9,898 nucleotides of DNA from CAZYTO01 sp964650405 (GTDB lineage Bacteria > Acidobacteriota > Thermoanaerobaculia > Gp7-AA8), in contig CAZYTO010000218.1 in assembly GCA_964650405.1 (NCBI GenBank), positions 1 to 9,898 on the forward strand, written 5' to 3'. Below are positions 1 to 5,385 of the stretch, piece by piece (within the stretch, counting starts at the first letter, position 1; the number at the start of each line of letters is the position of its first letter). The notes under the pieces were generated by a model. The model did not search any database. It had not been told where the DNA came from and saw only the letters and a program-made list of their open reading frames with translations. Made by a program: the position numbers and the translations under genes.

Positions 1-108
1 CGGAGCTTCCTCGACCGCCCGCAGATCTACGCCACGGAATCGTTCCGTGCCCGGTTCGAGACGAACGCGCGGCGAAACCTCTCCTGGTCCATCGAATCGC
101 TGGTGTAG
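1..108 (+). CDS. C-terminal end of an unidentified protein (partial)
   Basis: Frame 1 is open from the left edge to a TAG at 106-108, giving 35 residues that start RSFLDRPQIYATESF and end NLSWSIESLV. The composition (Phe, Arg, Glu, Asn, Trp) looks like normal folded protein, and the codons use G/C at third positions as in neighbouring genes. The stop codon sits inside a strong hairpin (102-134), and the next gene converges on it from the right. Too little is visible to name a family. Confidence 0.5.
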   Translation, partial: RSFLDRPQIYATESFRARFETNARRNLSWSIESLV

Positions 109-134
109 GCCTCGACCGCGTCGTGGCCTACACC
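102..134. terminator. Strong hairpin between convergent genes, likely bidirectional terminator
   Basis: The arms GGTGTAGGCC (102-111) and GGCCTACACC (125-134) are perfect 10-base inverted repeats. Inside them, CGAC (113-116) pairs with GTCG (120-123) around a 3-base CGC loop, leaving only one T-T mismatch in the whole stem. The left arm includes the TAG of the upstream plus-strand gene, and the minus-strand protease gene ends 18 bases to the right. No T-run follows on either strand, so this is not a textbook intrinsic terminator. Its location between 3' ends and its stability still favour a terminator or mRNA-end role. Confidence 0.5.
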
Positions 135-151
135 GTCCTCCCGCGCGCCCG

Positions 152-751
152 TTACGCGAATCTCCGCTTCAGGTACGCCTTTTCTTCGTCGCTGAGTGGG
201 AACCAGCGTGGTTCGCGGGAGCGGTAGACGAAGGGGCGGCAGGAGGCGGGGCGGCCGCACATGAGGAGGGTGCGGTCGTCGTTGTTCTGCAGGCCCAGGA
301 CGTGGCCGAGCTCGTGGGCTCCGAGGTTGCGGGCCACGTTCGACATCGACAGCGGCGGATCGTCCGCTTCCCGCAGGATGATCATCCCGGGGCGTCTCCG
401 TTGCGGCGCGTAGCCAACGGAGATCAGGTCGCTGGAGGCGAGAAAGATCACCACGTCGGCGTGGTAGGGACGGAGGTCGGGCATCCCGTCGTGGAACCAC
501 GAATGGGAGATCGTGTCGTCGCTGATGGCGCGGAGGGTGTCCTCCGTGGGACGGGGCTCGTCGCTGCGGGTGACGGGGCCGAAGCGCAGCGACGCGCCCA
601 GCTCCGCCAGCTCGTCGTTCCAGTGCGCAACCGCCTCCTGCACCGCCCCCACGCGCGGATCGTTGTCGGGACCGATGACCGCGACCGACCACTGCTCGGC
701 ATACGCACCGAGAGCGGCGAAACAGGCGAGAGCGGCAAGAACGGCGCGCAT
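152..751 (-). CDS. Secreted metzincin-like zinc metalloprotease with atypical third ligand
   Basis: This 199-residue protein begins with a signal peptide (MRAVLAALACFAALGAYA, cleavage probably after residue 18) and is predicted to be exported. The zinc motif HELGHVLGLQN spans residues 146-156, with His146, Glu147 and His150 in the usual places. A methionine (Met164 in TLLMCG) lies where the metzincin Met-turn is expected, and Cys165/Cys171 could form a disulfide. The spacing matches matrixin-type HExxHxxGxxH...M, but the third zinc ligand (His or Asp in known members) is Asn156. The rest of the 130-residue N-terminal half fits a small catalytic domain without extra modules. The ATG at 751 has no clear Shine-Dalgarno sequence. 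The gene stands alone, convergent with the gene to its left. The metalloprotease fold is fairly sure; substrate and activity are unknown. Confidence 0.75.
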   Translation of the reverse strand: MRAVLAALACFAALGAYAEQWSVAVIGPDNDPRVGAVQEAVAHWNDELAELGASLRFGPVTRSDEPRPTEDTLRAISDDTISHSWFHDGMPDLRPYHADVVIFLASSDLISVGYAPQRRRPGMIILREADDPPLSMSNVARNLGAHELGHVLGLQNNDDRTLLMCGRPASCRPFVYRSREPRWFPLSDEEKAYLKRRFA

Positions 752-853
752 GAGGGCATTACGGTAGCACGCGCCGTTTCGTTCAACAGGCGAGAAACAG
801 CAAGAGACTCGTCACCGAATCGTTGGAGGAGATGGTTGATAGGCAACTGAATA

Positions 854-923
854 CTCGCAACCTCGCAACCTAGCAACCCCGCGAACAGCGACTCAGCGAA
901 TAAGCGAATAAGCGAATAAGCGA
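854..923. repeat. Two adjacent 8-base tandem arrays
   Basis: CTCGCAAC occurs at 854-861 and 862-869, followed by CTAGCAAC at 870-877. After 17 bases a different unit, AGCGAATA, is repeated at 895-902, 903-910 and 911-918, with a partial copy (AGCGA) at 919-923 touching the stop codon of the CBS gene at 924. Both arrays have 8-base periods but unrelated sequences. They fill much of the 172-base gap between the CBS gene and the protease gene; no other clear signal was seen in the gap. Confidence 0.85.
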
Positions 924-1364
924 CTACGAGTCGTAATCCGGACTGTACGTCACCAGCTCGTTGAGGAAGTTGGCCCGTTCGCGGGTCGCTTCGCCTTCCA
1001 CCTGCAGCAGGTCGCGCAGCGAGATCATCCCTACCAGGTGCCCGCTCTTGACCACGGGGAGGTGGCGGCAGTTTACCGAGTGCATCTTCTGCAGGGCCGC
1101 CGGCACGTCCTCGGCGGGGTCCCCGACGACCAGCTCGCGGGTCATGACGTTCGCCACCGGCGTGCCGTCGGGATCGAGGCCGGCCGCGACGACCCGGGCC
1201 ATGATGTCGCGCTCGGAGAACACGCCCACGAGCTTGTCGCCATCCACCACGGCGATGGCGCCGACGTTCCAGCCGGCCATGCGCCGTGCCGCGGCGCGCA
1301 CGCTTTCGCTGGAGGGAACGTGGTAGAGCGGACGTCCTGCGATCACTTCGCCGATCTGTCTCAT
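924..1364 (-). CDS. Tandem CBS-domain protein (adenylate-sensor type)
   Basis: This is a 146-residue stand-alone CBS pair (Bateman module). CBS1 covers about residues 10-60 and ends with VGVFSERDIM; CBS2 covers about 75-124 and ends with VGMISLRDLL, each carrying the family's G-x-[ST]-x-x-D end motif. Bateman modules commonly bind AMP, ATP, NAD or related ligands at the domain interface and switch a partner's activity. A short charged tail (GEATRERANFLNELVTYSPDYDS) follows and may be an interaction segment. The ATG overlaps the sthA stop codon in an ATGA arrangement (1361-1364), so the two genes are almost certainly co-transcribed and translationally coupled. Regulation of, or by, the flavoprotein is a reasonable inference but is not shown by the sequence. 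The family call is secure; ligand and partner are not known. Confidence 0.9.
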   Translation of the reverse strand: MRQIGEVIAGRPLYHVPSSESVRAAARRMAGWNVGAIAVVDGDKLVGVFSERDIMARVVAAGLDPDGTPVANVMTRELVVGDPAEDVPAALQKMHSVNCRHLPVVKSGHLVGMISLRDLLQVEGEATRERANFLNELVTYSPDYDS

Positions 1365-2782
1365 GCCGTCGTCTCCTGAACGCCGTTGCCGGGGAGCGTT
1401 TTCGGTTTCCGGGCCAGATTGCCGAGACCATCGTACGCCGCGTACTTGTAGGCGTCACCGAGGGTGGGGTAATTGAACACGCTGTCGATGAACGCGTTGA
1501 TCGTACCGCCGAACTGCATGACCATCATCCCCACGTGCAGCAGCTCGGAGGCGGCGTCGCCCACGATGTGCACGCCGAGGAGCTTCAGCGTCGGTTTGTC
1601 GAAGACGAGCTTGATCAGCCCCTTCGTGTCGCCCACGATCAGCCCGCGGGCGTTGTTGCGGTAGAAGGCCCGCCCGGAGGACGGCTCGAAGCCCTTCTCC
1701 TTTGCCTCCTCCTCGGTCAGCCCGACCATGGCCAGCTCGGGGATGGTGTAGATGGCGTAGGGCAGGAGACCGGCCACCTTCGTCTTGTACTTGAGGTCGA
1801 AGGCGTGGACCATGGCCACGCGGGCCTGCTCCATCGACGTCGAGGCCAGGGCCGGGAAGCCGATGACGTCGCCCGCGGCGTAGATGTTCGGCACGCTGGT
1901 CTGGTAGTGCTCGTTGACCAGGATGAGGCCGCGGTTGCCGGTGCGGACGCCGGCCCCGTCGAGGTTGAGCTGCCCGACGTTGGACGACCGGCCCGCGGCG
2001 TAGAGGACGTTGTCGGTGCGGATCTTCGACCCGTCTTTCAACGTCAGCTCCACGCCGTCCTCGGCCACCCTGGCGATGGTGTCCACATCCACGCCGAGGT
2101 GCAGGGTCACGCCGAGGCGGTTCTGCAACTCGCCGAGGAGCACGCGAACGATCTCCCGGTCGAGATTGCCGAGCAGGGTGGTGCGGCCGTCGACAAGGTG
2201 CACCTCCACGCCGAGAGCGGCGAAGATCGAGGCGTATTCGCAGCCGATGACGCCGGCCCCCACGACGGCCAGGACCTTGGGGATGCGGTCGATGTGGAGG
2301 ATGGAGTCGCTGTCGCAGACGAACTGGTCGTCGAACGGCACATGGTCCGGGCGGTACGGCGACGACCCGGTGGCGATGAGGATCTTCTCCCCCTGCAGGA
2401 CCTGGTCGCCGATCTCGACCTCGTTCGGGGAGCGGAAGCGGGCCGTGCCGCGGATGCGCTCGATCTCGTGGCGGCGGAGGTTCCAGTCGATCCGCTCCCA
2501 CTCCCGCTCCACCACCACTTCCTTGCGGTGCATGAACGCGTGCACGGAGACCTCGCTGCGGACGTTGACCGCCACGGCGTCGCCGTAGCCGCGGACGTCG
2601 AATCCGGAGAGGTGCAGGGCCGACTCGCGCAGGGTCTTGGAGGGGAGGGTTCCGGCGTTGCCGCAGGCGCGGCCGTAGGCCGGCTCGCGCGCGGGCAGCA
2701 CCACGCGCTTGCCGAGGTACGCCGCCTGCGCCGCGCCTTTCTCTCCGGCGGGACCGGAGCCGATGACGATGAGATCGTACAT
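1361..2782 (-). CDS. sthA: Soluble pyridine nucleotide transhydrogenase (SthA-type flavoprotein)
   Basis: This 473-residue cytoplasmic flavoprotein belongs to the dihydrolipoamide dehydrogenase-like family; SthA transfers hydride between NADPH and NAD+. The FAD motif GSGPAG is at 8-13, the active-site segment ACGNAGTLPSK at 39-49, the ATGS loop at 137-140, the NAD(P) motif GAGVIGCEYAS at 175-185, the second FAD motif YAAGDVIG at 301-308, and the C-terminal interface NYPTLGDAYKYAA at 437-449. Only one of the two redox cysteines is present (Cys40, with Thr45 at the second position), and NYPT replaces the HPT of disulfide reductases; both are typical of SthA and argue against lpd or gor. Oddities near the N-terminus are Ala31 where an FAD-ribose Glu is usual and Arg38 in the normal GG pair. 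The ATG at 2782 lacks a Shine-Dalgarno sequence and abuts an 8-base repeat array. The gene is downstream of apt and overlaps the CBS gene. Confidence 0.88.
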   Translation of the reverse strand: MYDLIVIGSGPAGEKGAAQAAYLGKRVVLPAREPAYGRACGNAGTLPSKTLRESALHLSGFDVRGYGDAVAVNVRSEVSVHAFMHRKEVVVEREWERIDWNLRRHEIERIRGTARFRSPNEVEIGDQVLQGEKILIATGSSPYRPDHVPFDDQFVCDSDSILHIDRIPKVLAVVGAGVIGCEYASIFAALGVEVHLVDGRTTLLGNLDREIVRVLLGELQNRLGVTLHLGVDVDTIARVAEDGVELTLKDGSKIRTDNVLYAAGRSSNVGQLNLDGAGVRTGNRGLILVNEHYQTSVPNIYAAGDVIGFPALASTSMEQARVAMVHAFDLKYKTKVAGLLPYAIYTIPELAMVGLTEEEAKEKGFEPSSGRAFYRNNARGLIVGDTKGLIKLVFDKPTLKLLGVHIVGDAASELLHVGMMVMQFGGTINAFIDSVFNYPTLGDAYKYAAYDGLGNLARKPKTLPGNGVQETTA

Positions 2783-2784
2783 GC

Positions 2785-2859
2785 AAGGCTGTAAGGCGGA
2801 AAGGTCGAAAGGCTGGAAGGGACGAGCCGTCCTTTCAGCCTTTCAGCCTTCCAGCCTTG
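2785..2859. repeat. Inverted pair of 8-base tandem arrays between apt and sthA
   Basis: Left arm units are AAGGCTGT (2785), AAGGCGGA (2793), AAGGTCGA (2801), AAGGCTGG (2809) and a half unit AAGG (2817-2820). A 10-base spacer follows. The right arm has the complementary orientation: CCTTTCAG (2831), CCTTTCAG (2839), CCTTCCAG (2847) and CCTTG (2855). The arms can pair as a long imperfect hairpin. It fills nearly the whole gap between the apt stop (2869) and the sthA start (2782), so it could terminate, attenuate or protect the apt-sthA transcript. Confidence 0.9.
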
Positions 2860-2868
2860 TTTCTTGTT

Positions 2869-3384
2869 TCAGTACCGAATCAACGAGTGCACATGCACTC
2901 CGTCCAACTTGCTACGGCCGTCGAGGAAGTTCAGTTCAATCACGAAACCGGTTCCCACGACGTCGGCGCCGCAGTCCTTGAGCAGGGCGCTGGCGGCGGC
3001 GGCGGTGCCGCCGGTGGCCAGGACGTCGTCGATGAGCAGGACTTTCTCGCCCGCCGAGACGGCATCGTCGTGGATCTCCAGGGCGTCCGTGCCGTATTCG
3101 AGGACGTACTCGTTGCGCTTCTTCGTCCAGGGCAGCTTGCCCGGTTTGCGGATGGGGACGAAGCCGGCGCCGAGGCGCTGGGCTACGCAACTGCCGAAGA
3201 TGAAGCCCCGCGACTCGATGGCCGCCACGGTGGCGATGCCCTGGCCTTCGAACGGCTCGGACAGCGCGGCCAGGGTGTAGTCGAGGGCCTTGGGGTCGCG
3301 GAGGAGCGGGGTGATGTCGCGGAAGAGGATGCCGGGCTTGGGGAAATCGGGCACGTCTCGGATGTAGTCGCGCAGATCCATCAT
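2869..3384 (-). CDS. apt: Adenine phosphoribosyltransferase
   Basis: Apt makes AMP from adenine and PRPP in cytoplasmic purine salvage. The 171-residue protein matches the family's usual 170-183 length. The PRPP-binding signature VLLIDDVLATGGT is at residues 115-127, ESRGFIFG at 57-64, the flexible-loop segment RKPGKLPW at 79-86, and the N-terminal DFPKPGILFRDITPLL at 13-28 is typical of Apt. The open frame continues upstream, but those residues overlap acyP in another frame and resemble no Apt, so the ATG at 3384 (or the next codon, 3381) is chosen. The acyP stop TGA shares its last base with this ATG, so translation is probably coupled to acyP. An inverted octamer array follows the stop, then sthA. 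Confidence 0.95.
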   Translation of the reverse strand: MMDLRDYIRDVPDFPKPGILFRDITPLLRDPKALDYTLAALSEPFEGQGIATVAAIESRGFIFGSCVAQRLGAGFVPIRKPGKLPWTKKRNEYVLEYGTDALEIHDDAVSAGEKVLLIDDVLATGGTAAAASALLKDCGADVVGTGFVIELNFLDGRSKLDGVHVHSLIRY

Positions 3385-3659
3385 CAGAATTTCACGTCGA
3401 AGTCCCCCAGCCGTCCGCTGAAGTCCTTCGTCTCCTGGTCGATTTTCGTCACCTCGGCGTAGCGCGGCCCTTCCTTCAGCTCCTCCAGCCACTCGTCGAT
3501 GGCGTCCTTCTCCCCCTCGACCAGGGCCTCGACCGTGGCATCGCGGTTGTTCTGGATCCAACCGCGCAGCCCGAGCCGCCGCGCCACCCGCGTGGCAAAG
3601 AAGCGGTAGCCGACGCCCTGGACTTTGCCGTGGATCTTGATGTGACGCTGTTCTTTCAT
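3384..3659 (-). CDS. acyP: Acylphosphatase
   Basis: This small 91-residue cytoplasmic enzyme hydrolyses acyl phosphates such as carbamoyl phosphate or 1,3-bisphosphoglycerate. The signature GKVQGVGYRFF (residues 11-21) carries catalytic Arg19, and GWIQN (33-37) carries catalytic Asn37. Length and the ferredoxin-like pattern match the family. The ATG at 3659 gives a standard N-terminus (MKEQRHIKIHGKVQGVGYR). There is no Shine-Dalgarno sequence: the 5' flank is a tandem repeat array starting six bases upstream of the ATG. The gene overlaps apt by one base and is the first gene of the acyP-apt pair. The physiological substrate is uncertain, as for most bacterial AcyP. Confidence 0.95.
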   Translation of the reverse strand: MKEQRHIKIHGKVQGVGYRFFATRVARRLGLRGWIQNNRDATVEALVEGEKDAIDEWLEELKEGPRYAEVTKIDQETKDFSGRLGDFDVKF

Positions 3660-3664
3660 TCGTT

Positions 3665-3795
3665 CGCTGATCGCTGATCGCTGGTCGCAGGTCGCGGGTT
3701 ACGGGGTTGCGGGGTTACGAGGTTGCGGGAGTCCCTGGTTCTGCCTTCTGCCTTCTGACCTCTGCCTTCTGCGTTGCGGGATTCTACCTTCTGCC
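3665..3795. repeat. Composite of three consecutive 7- and 8-base tandem arrays
   Basis: Five degenerate heptamers run from 3665 (CGCTGAT, CGCTGAT, CGCTGGT, CGCAGGT, CGCGGGT). They grade into four octamers from 3700 (TACGGGGT, TGCGGGGT, TACGAGGT, TGCGGGAG). A second heptamer family follows from 3739 (TTCTGCC, TTCTGCC, TTCTGAC, CTCTGCC, TTCTGCG), and two more copies (TTCTACC at 3782, TTCTGCC at 3789) extend into the 3' end of the adjacent minus-strand gene and include its stop codon. The arrays occupy essentially the whole gap between acyP and that gene. Confidence 0.85.
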
Positions 3796-4251
3796 GTGCC
3801 GGGCGCGATGGGCGGGTTTGCGTGCGGGGTGTGCTGGCTTTTTGCTGGATGTTGTTGGTGGTGTTGCCGGCGGCGGCATCATGACGATCTGCGGTGGCGG
3901 TGGGGGAGCGTTGACTTTCTGCAGGACCTGGTCGAGGCGGAGGGTCTGGGCGCTGAGCGTCCGCTGCAGGACGTCGACTTTGCGAGCCAGTTGCTGCCGC
4001 TGATCGGCTTCGAGTGAGGCGAGGGCCACGGCCGCGGCTGCCGCCGCATCGGTCCGCGGGTATTGCTGGATGACGCGCTGGAGCGATTGCCGGGCCTGCT
4101 CACTGTCGCCGCTCCGGACCTCCGCCCGCGCCTGCCGCAGCAACGCTCCCGCCTCGCGGTCGTTCGGGACGGTGAGCACGAGATACGCCGCCACCGCCCC
4201 GAGAAGGGAAGCGAACAGCGCAGTCAGCCACAGTGCCGGACGGAGACGCAC
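3784..4251 (-). CDS. Membrane-anchored coiled-coil/TPR-like protein of unknown function
   Basis: From a GTG at 4251 the product is 155 residues. A hydrophobic segment (LWLTALFASLLGAVAAYLVLTV) lies near the N-terminus. Next comes a helical stretch resembling one tetratricopeptide unit (REAGALLRQARAEVRSGDSEQARQSLQRVIQQYP), an Ala-rich heptad-like coiled coil, and a Pro-rich then Lys/Arg/His-rich basic tail (PPPPPQIVMMPPP to ARHGRR). This suggests an inner-membrane protein with a periplasmic or cytoplasmic coil, loosely reminiscent of YbgF-type proteins, but no family can be assigned. The frame is open to an ATG at 4365, but the extra residues (FQPFSLPALQP) are encoded by an 8-base repeat array, so an internal start is preferred; none has a good Shine-Dalgarno sequence. 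The stop lies in a heptamer repeat. Confidence 0.6.
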   Translation of the reverse strand: MRLRPALWLTALFASLLGAVAAYLVLTVPNDREAGALLRQARAEVRSGDSEQARQSLQRVIQQYPRTDAAAAAAVALASLEADQRQQLARKVDVLQRTLSAQTLRLDQVLQKVNAPPPPPQIVMMPPPATPPTTSSKKPAHPARKPAHRARHGRR

Positions 4252-4300
4252 GAGAACAGCAAGTTCAAGGAGGAGGCCAACCCCGGCGAACGAGGGCTGC

Positions 4301-4328
4301 AAGGCTGGAAGGCTGAAAGGCTGGAAGG
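4301..4328. repeat. 8-base tandem array of the AAGGCTGG family
   Basis: AAGGCTGG (4301), AAGGCTGA (4309), AAGGCTGG (4317) and half unit AAGG (4325-4328) form a direct array of the same octamer family found at 2785-2859. There is no inverted partner here. It lies just upstream of the likely start of the coiled-coil membrane protein gene. Confidence 0.88.
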
Positions 4329-4393
4329 AGTACAGCCTGTGCCAGCGCTTCACAGCCCTGCACATGAATTGCGACGATCATGGGAGGACGGTT

Positions 4394-4462
4394 TCACGCG
4401 GAGACGCGGAGATCGCGGAGAGCTGAGTTTCTTCTCCGCGTCCTCCGCGCGCTCCGCGTGAT
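4394..4462. repeat. Long inverted repeat built from CGCGGAG units
   Basis: The left arm (4394-4421) contains three CGCGGAG copies separated by one or two bases. The right arm (4433-4462) contains three CTCCGCG copies. The outer ten bases, TCACGCGGAG and CTCCGCGTGA, are perfectly complementary, and the arms can fold into an imperfect stem of about 28 bases around an 11-base loop. It lies 44 bases beyond the 3' end of the 177-residue protein gene (4507-5040, minus), so it may act as an mRNA-end hairpin for that gene. There is no T-run. Confidence 0.85.
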
Positions 4463-4506
4463 GCTTCTTGCTCGTTCCAACTGACGGCTGCGATCTACTC
4501 CCCTCG

Positions 4507-5040
4507 TTACTCCGCCGGCGGCTCCGTCACTGCTTCCTCGGCCGCGGCCGTCCGTTTCTGGCGCCGGCCGAGGTGCTTGAGGCGGCGGACCTCGGCGACG
4601 TGCTGCTGCAGCTCGTCATGCTCGGGATCGCGCACGAGTTGCCGCGCGATGTTGTACGCCTGTGCGGTGAGGATGGCGATGCGCTCGCGGCGGATGAGAT
4701 TCGCGTCGGAGACACCCTCCAGCAGCCCGCGCACGTCGTTGATGAATCCATCCCAGTGGTCGGCTTCCAGGACCATACTGCGTACGTCGTCCGCCGGCAT
4801 CTTCAGGGCCTCCGCGACGGTGTCGTTCGCGGCGATGATGTTGATGGACGCCTGCGTGACCGGGATCGGGACGTCGCCCCGCTGCCAGATCGCTTTCCGC
4901 TCCTTCTTGCTCAGCGCCGGAACCTGCGGAATCCGCTGGCGCAGGGCCTGCAACGCCTCGGCCGCCCCCTGCGCATCGAGCATCTCCTCGTCCACGGCGT
5001 TGAGAATCTGGCGGCCGATCCTTCCGGTGCCTGTTTTCAT
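4507..5040 (-). CDS. Unrecognised helical protein downstream of the 21-base array
   Basis: The 177-residue product matches no family I recognise. The frame opens further upstream (5145), but the ATG at 5040 has a good Shine-Dalgarno sequence (GGAGG, 5047-5051, six bases away) and gives a sensible N-terminus, MKTGTGRIGRQILNAVDEEM. It lacks a signal peptide and membrane segments and looks almost wholly alpha-helical: a charged region (LSKKERKAIWQRGDV, 43-57), a central helical block (62-135), and a basic segment (VRRLKHLGRRQKR, 151-163) before an acidic Pro-containing tail. The basic segment could contact nucleic acid, but no helix-turn-helix is evident. It is a single gene, with the CGCGGAG inverted repeat beyond its stop and the AT-rich phased array directly upstream, so it may be regulated by, or bind, that array. 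Function unknown. Confidence 0.75.
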   Translation of the reverse strand: MKTGTGRIGRQILNAVDEEMLDAQGAAEALQALRQRIPQVPALSKKERKAIWQRGDVPIPVTQASINIIAANDTVAEALKMPADDVRSMVLEADHWDGFINDVRGLLEGVSDANLIRRERIAILTAQAYNIARQLVRDPEHDELQQHVAEVRRLKHLGRRQKRTAAAEEAVTEPPAE

Positions 5041-5108
5041 GGCGAACCTCCGTTGACCTTCGTGGCGTCCTCTCTCTAACGTGTGCATGACCTCAAACAC
5101 GGTCGACG

Positions 5109-5135
5109 ATGATAAACCGTCTTGACAGGATTCAA
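5109..5135 (-). promoter_or_regulatory. Possible promoter of the 177-residue protein gene
   Basis: On the minus strand TTGAAT (5135-5130) and TATCAT (5114-5109) resemble -35 and -10 boxes, but the 15-base spacing is short. The putative -35 lies inside the first dyad (5127-5139) of the AT-rich array, so an array-binding protein would block or recruit polymerase here. Sequence support is weak. Confidence 0.25.
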
Positions 5136-5385
5136 ACCTGATCATTAACGATCATAAACCTGATCATGCAGGTGATAGTCCTATATTAACAGACTATGAC
5201 CCTGTATTAAAGGATATTAATCTGATCAATATTGGATCAAAGACCTGCAGATCATGATCATATTCTGAAATTTAAGGTTAGCAAACCTATAGATATGGTG
5301 TCTAATTCTGTAGTTTAGGTAGATAATCCTGATACTAAAGTTCTAAATCTTTTACGAAAGGATTATTGTCCTTTCATCACGGATC
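5117..5385. repeat. AT-rich array of about 13 degenerate units phased at 21 bases
   Basis: Units start with CCT, TCT or CCG at 5117, 5137, 5159, 5180, 5201, 5221, 5244, 5264, 5286, 5307, 5328, 5348 and 5370. The steps are 20-23 bases, mean about 21.1. Each unit has a purine cluster (AGG, TGG, CGG, ACG, AGA, AAG or ATG) 10-12 bases after its start. Because AGG is the complement of CCT, dyads such as AGG-N7-CCT recur (5127-5139, 5170-5182, 5275-5288, 5317-5330, 5359-5372). AAACCTGATCAT occurs twice, 22 bases apart; TGATCA occurs four times, and nine GATC sites lie between 5140 and 5391. G+C is 59 of 180 in 5161-5340, far below the flanks. Unit lengths vary and in-frame stops occur, so it is not coding. 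It is unlike CRISPR because units abut without unique spacers. The remaining 83 bases to the pcm stop show nothing recognisable. Confidence 0.8.
5356..5375. repeat. Perfect 7-base inverted repeat within the AT-rich array
   Basis: GAAAGGA (5356-5362) and TCCTTTC (5369-5375) are perfectly complementary around TTATTG. This is the most symmetric of the AGG/CCT dyads in the array and the best candidate for a high-affinity site. As RNA made by read-through from pcm it would be a short hairpin without a following U-run. Confidence 0.7.

Noticed and set aside
27..692. 221-codon minus-strand open frame overlapping the metalloprotease
   Set aside because: Arg/Pro/His-rich product with no motifs; the overlapping frame has a signal peptide and HExxH motif.
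1286..2794. 502-codon plus-strand open frame opposite sthA
   Set aside because: It is the complement of a well-conserved flavoprotein. Its product is Asp/Val/Gly/His-rich with no motifs, a usual shadow of GC-rich codon bias.
3385..3561. N-terminal extension of apt
   Set aside because: The frame is open upstream but overlaps acyP, and the added residues (Arg/Gly-rich) do not resemble Apt.
5123..5151. Plus-strand promoter starting with a perfect TTGACA (5123-5128)
   Set aside because: Seventeen bases downstream is TTAACG, a poor -10, and no plus-strand gene follows; the match may be chance in AT-rich DNA.
5356..5375. Intrinsic terminator of surE-pcm
   Set aside because: The stem is only seven bases, about 94 bases beyond the pcm stop, and is not followed by a T-run in the pcm direction.
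5117..5385. CRISPR array
   Set aside because: Units are degenerate, abut each other and have no constant repeats separated by unique spacers; no cas-like gene is present.
5117..5385. Chromosomal replication origin
   Set aside because: The region is AT-rich with repeats, but I find no clear DnaA boxes (TTATCCACA-like) and no dnaA, dnaN or gidA nearby. Plasmid-type iterons remain possible, but no Rep gene is recognisable.
5117..5385. Coding repeat protein (21 bases equals 7 codons)
   Set aside because: Unit lengths vary between 20 and 23 and stops (TAA, TAG, TGA) occur in all frames.
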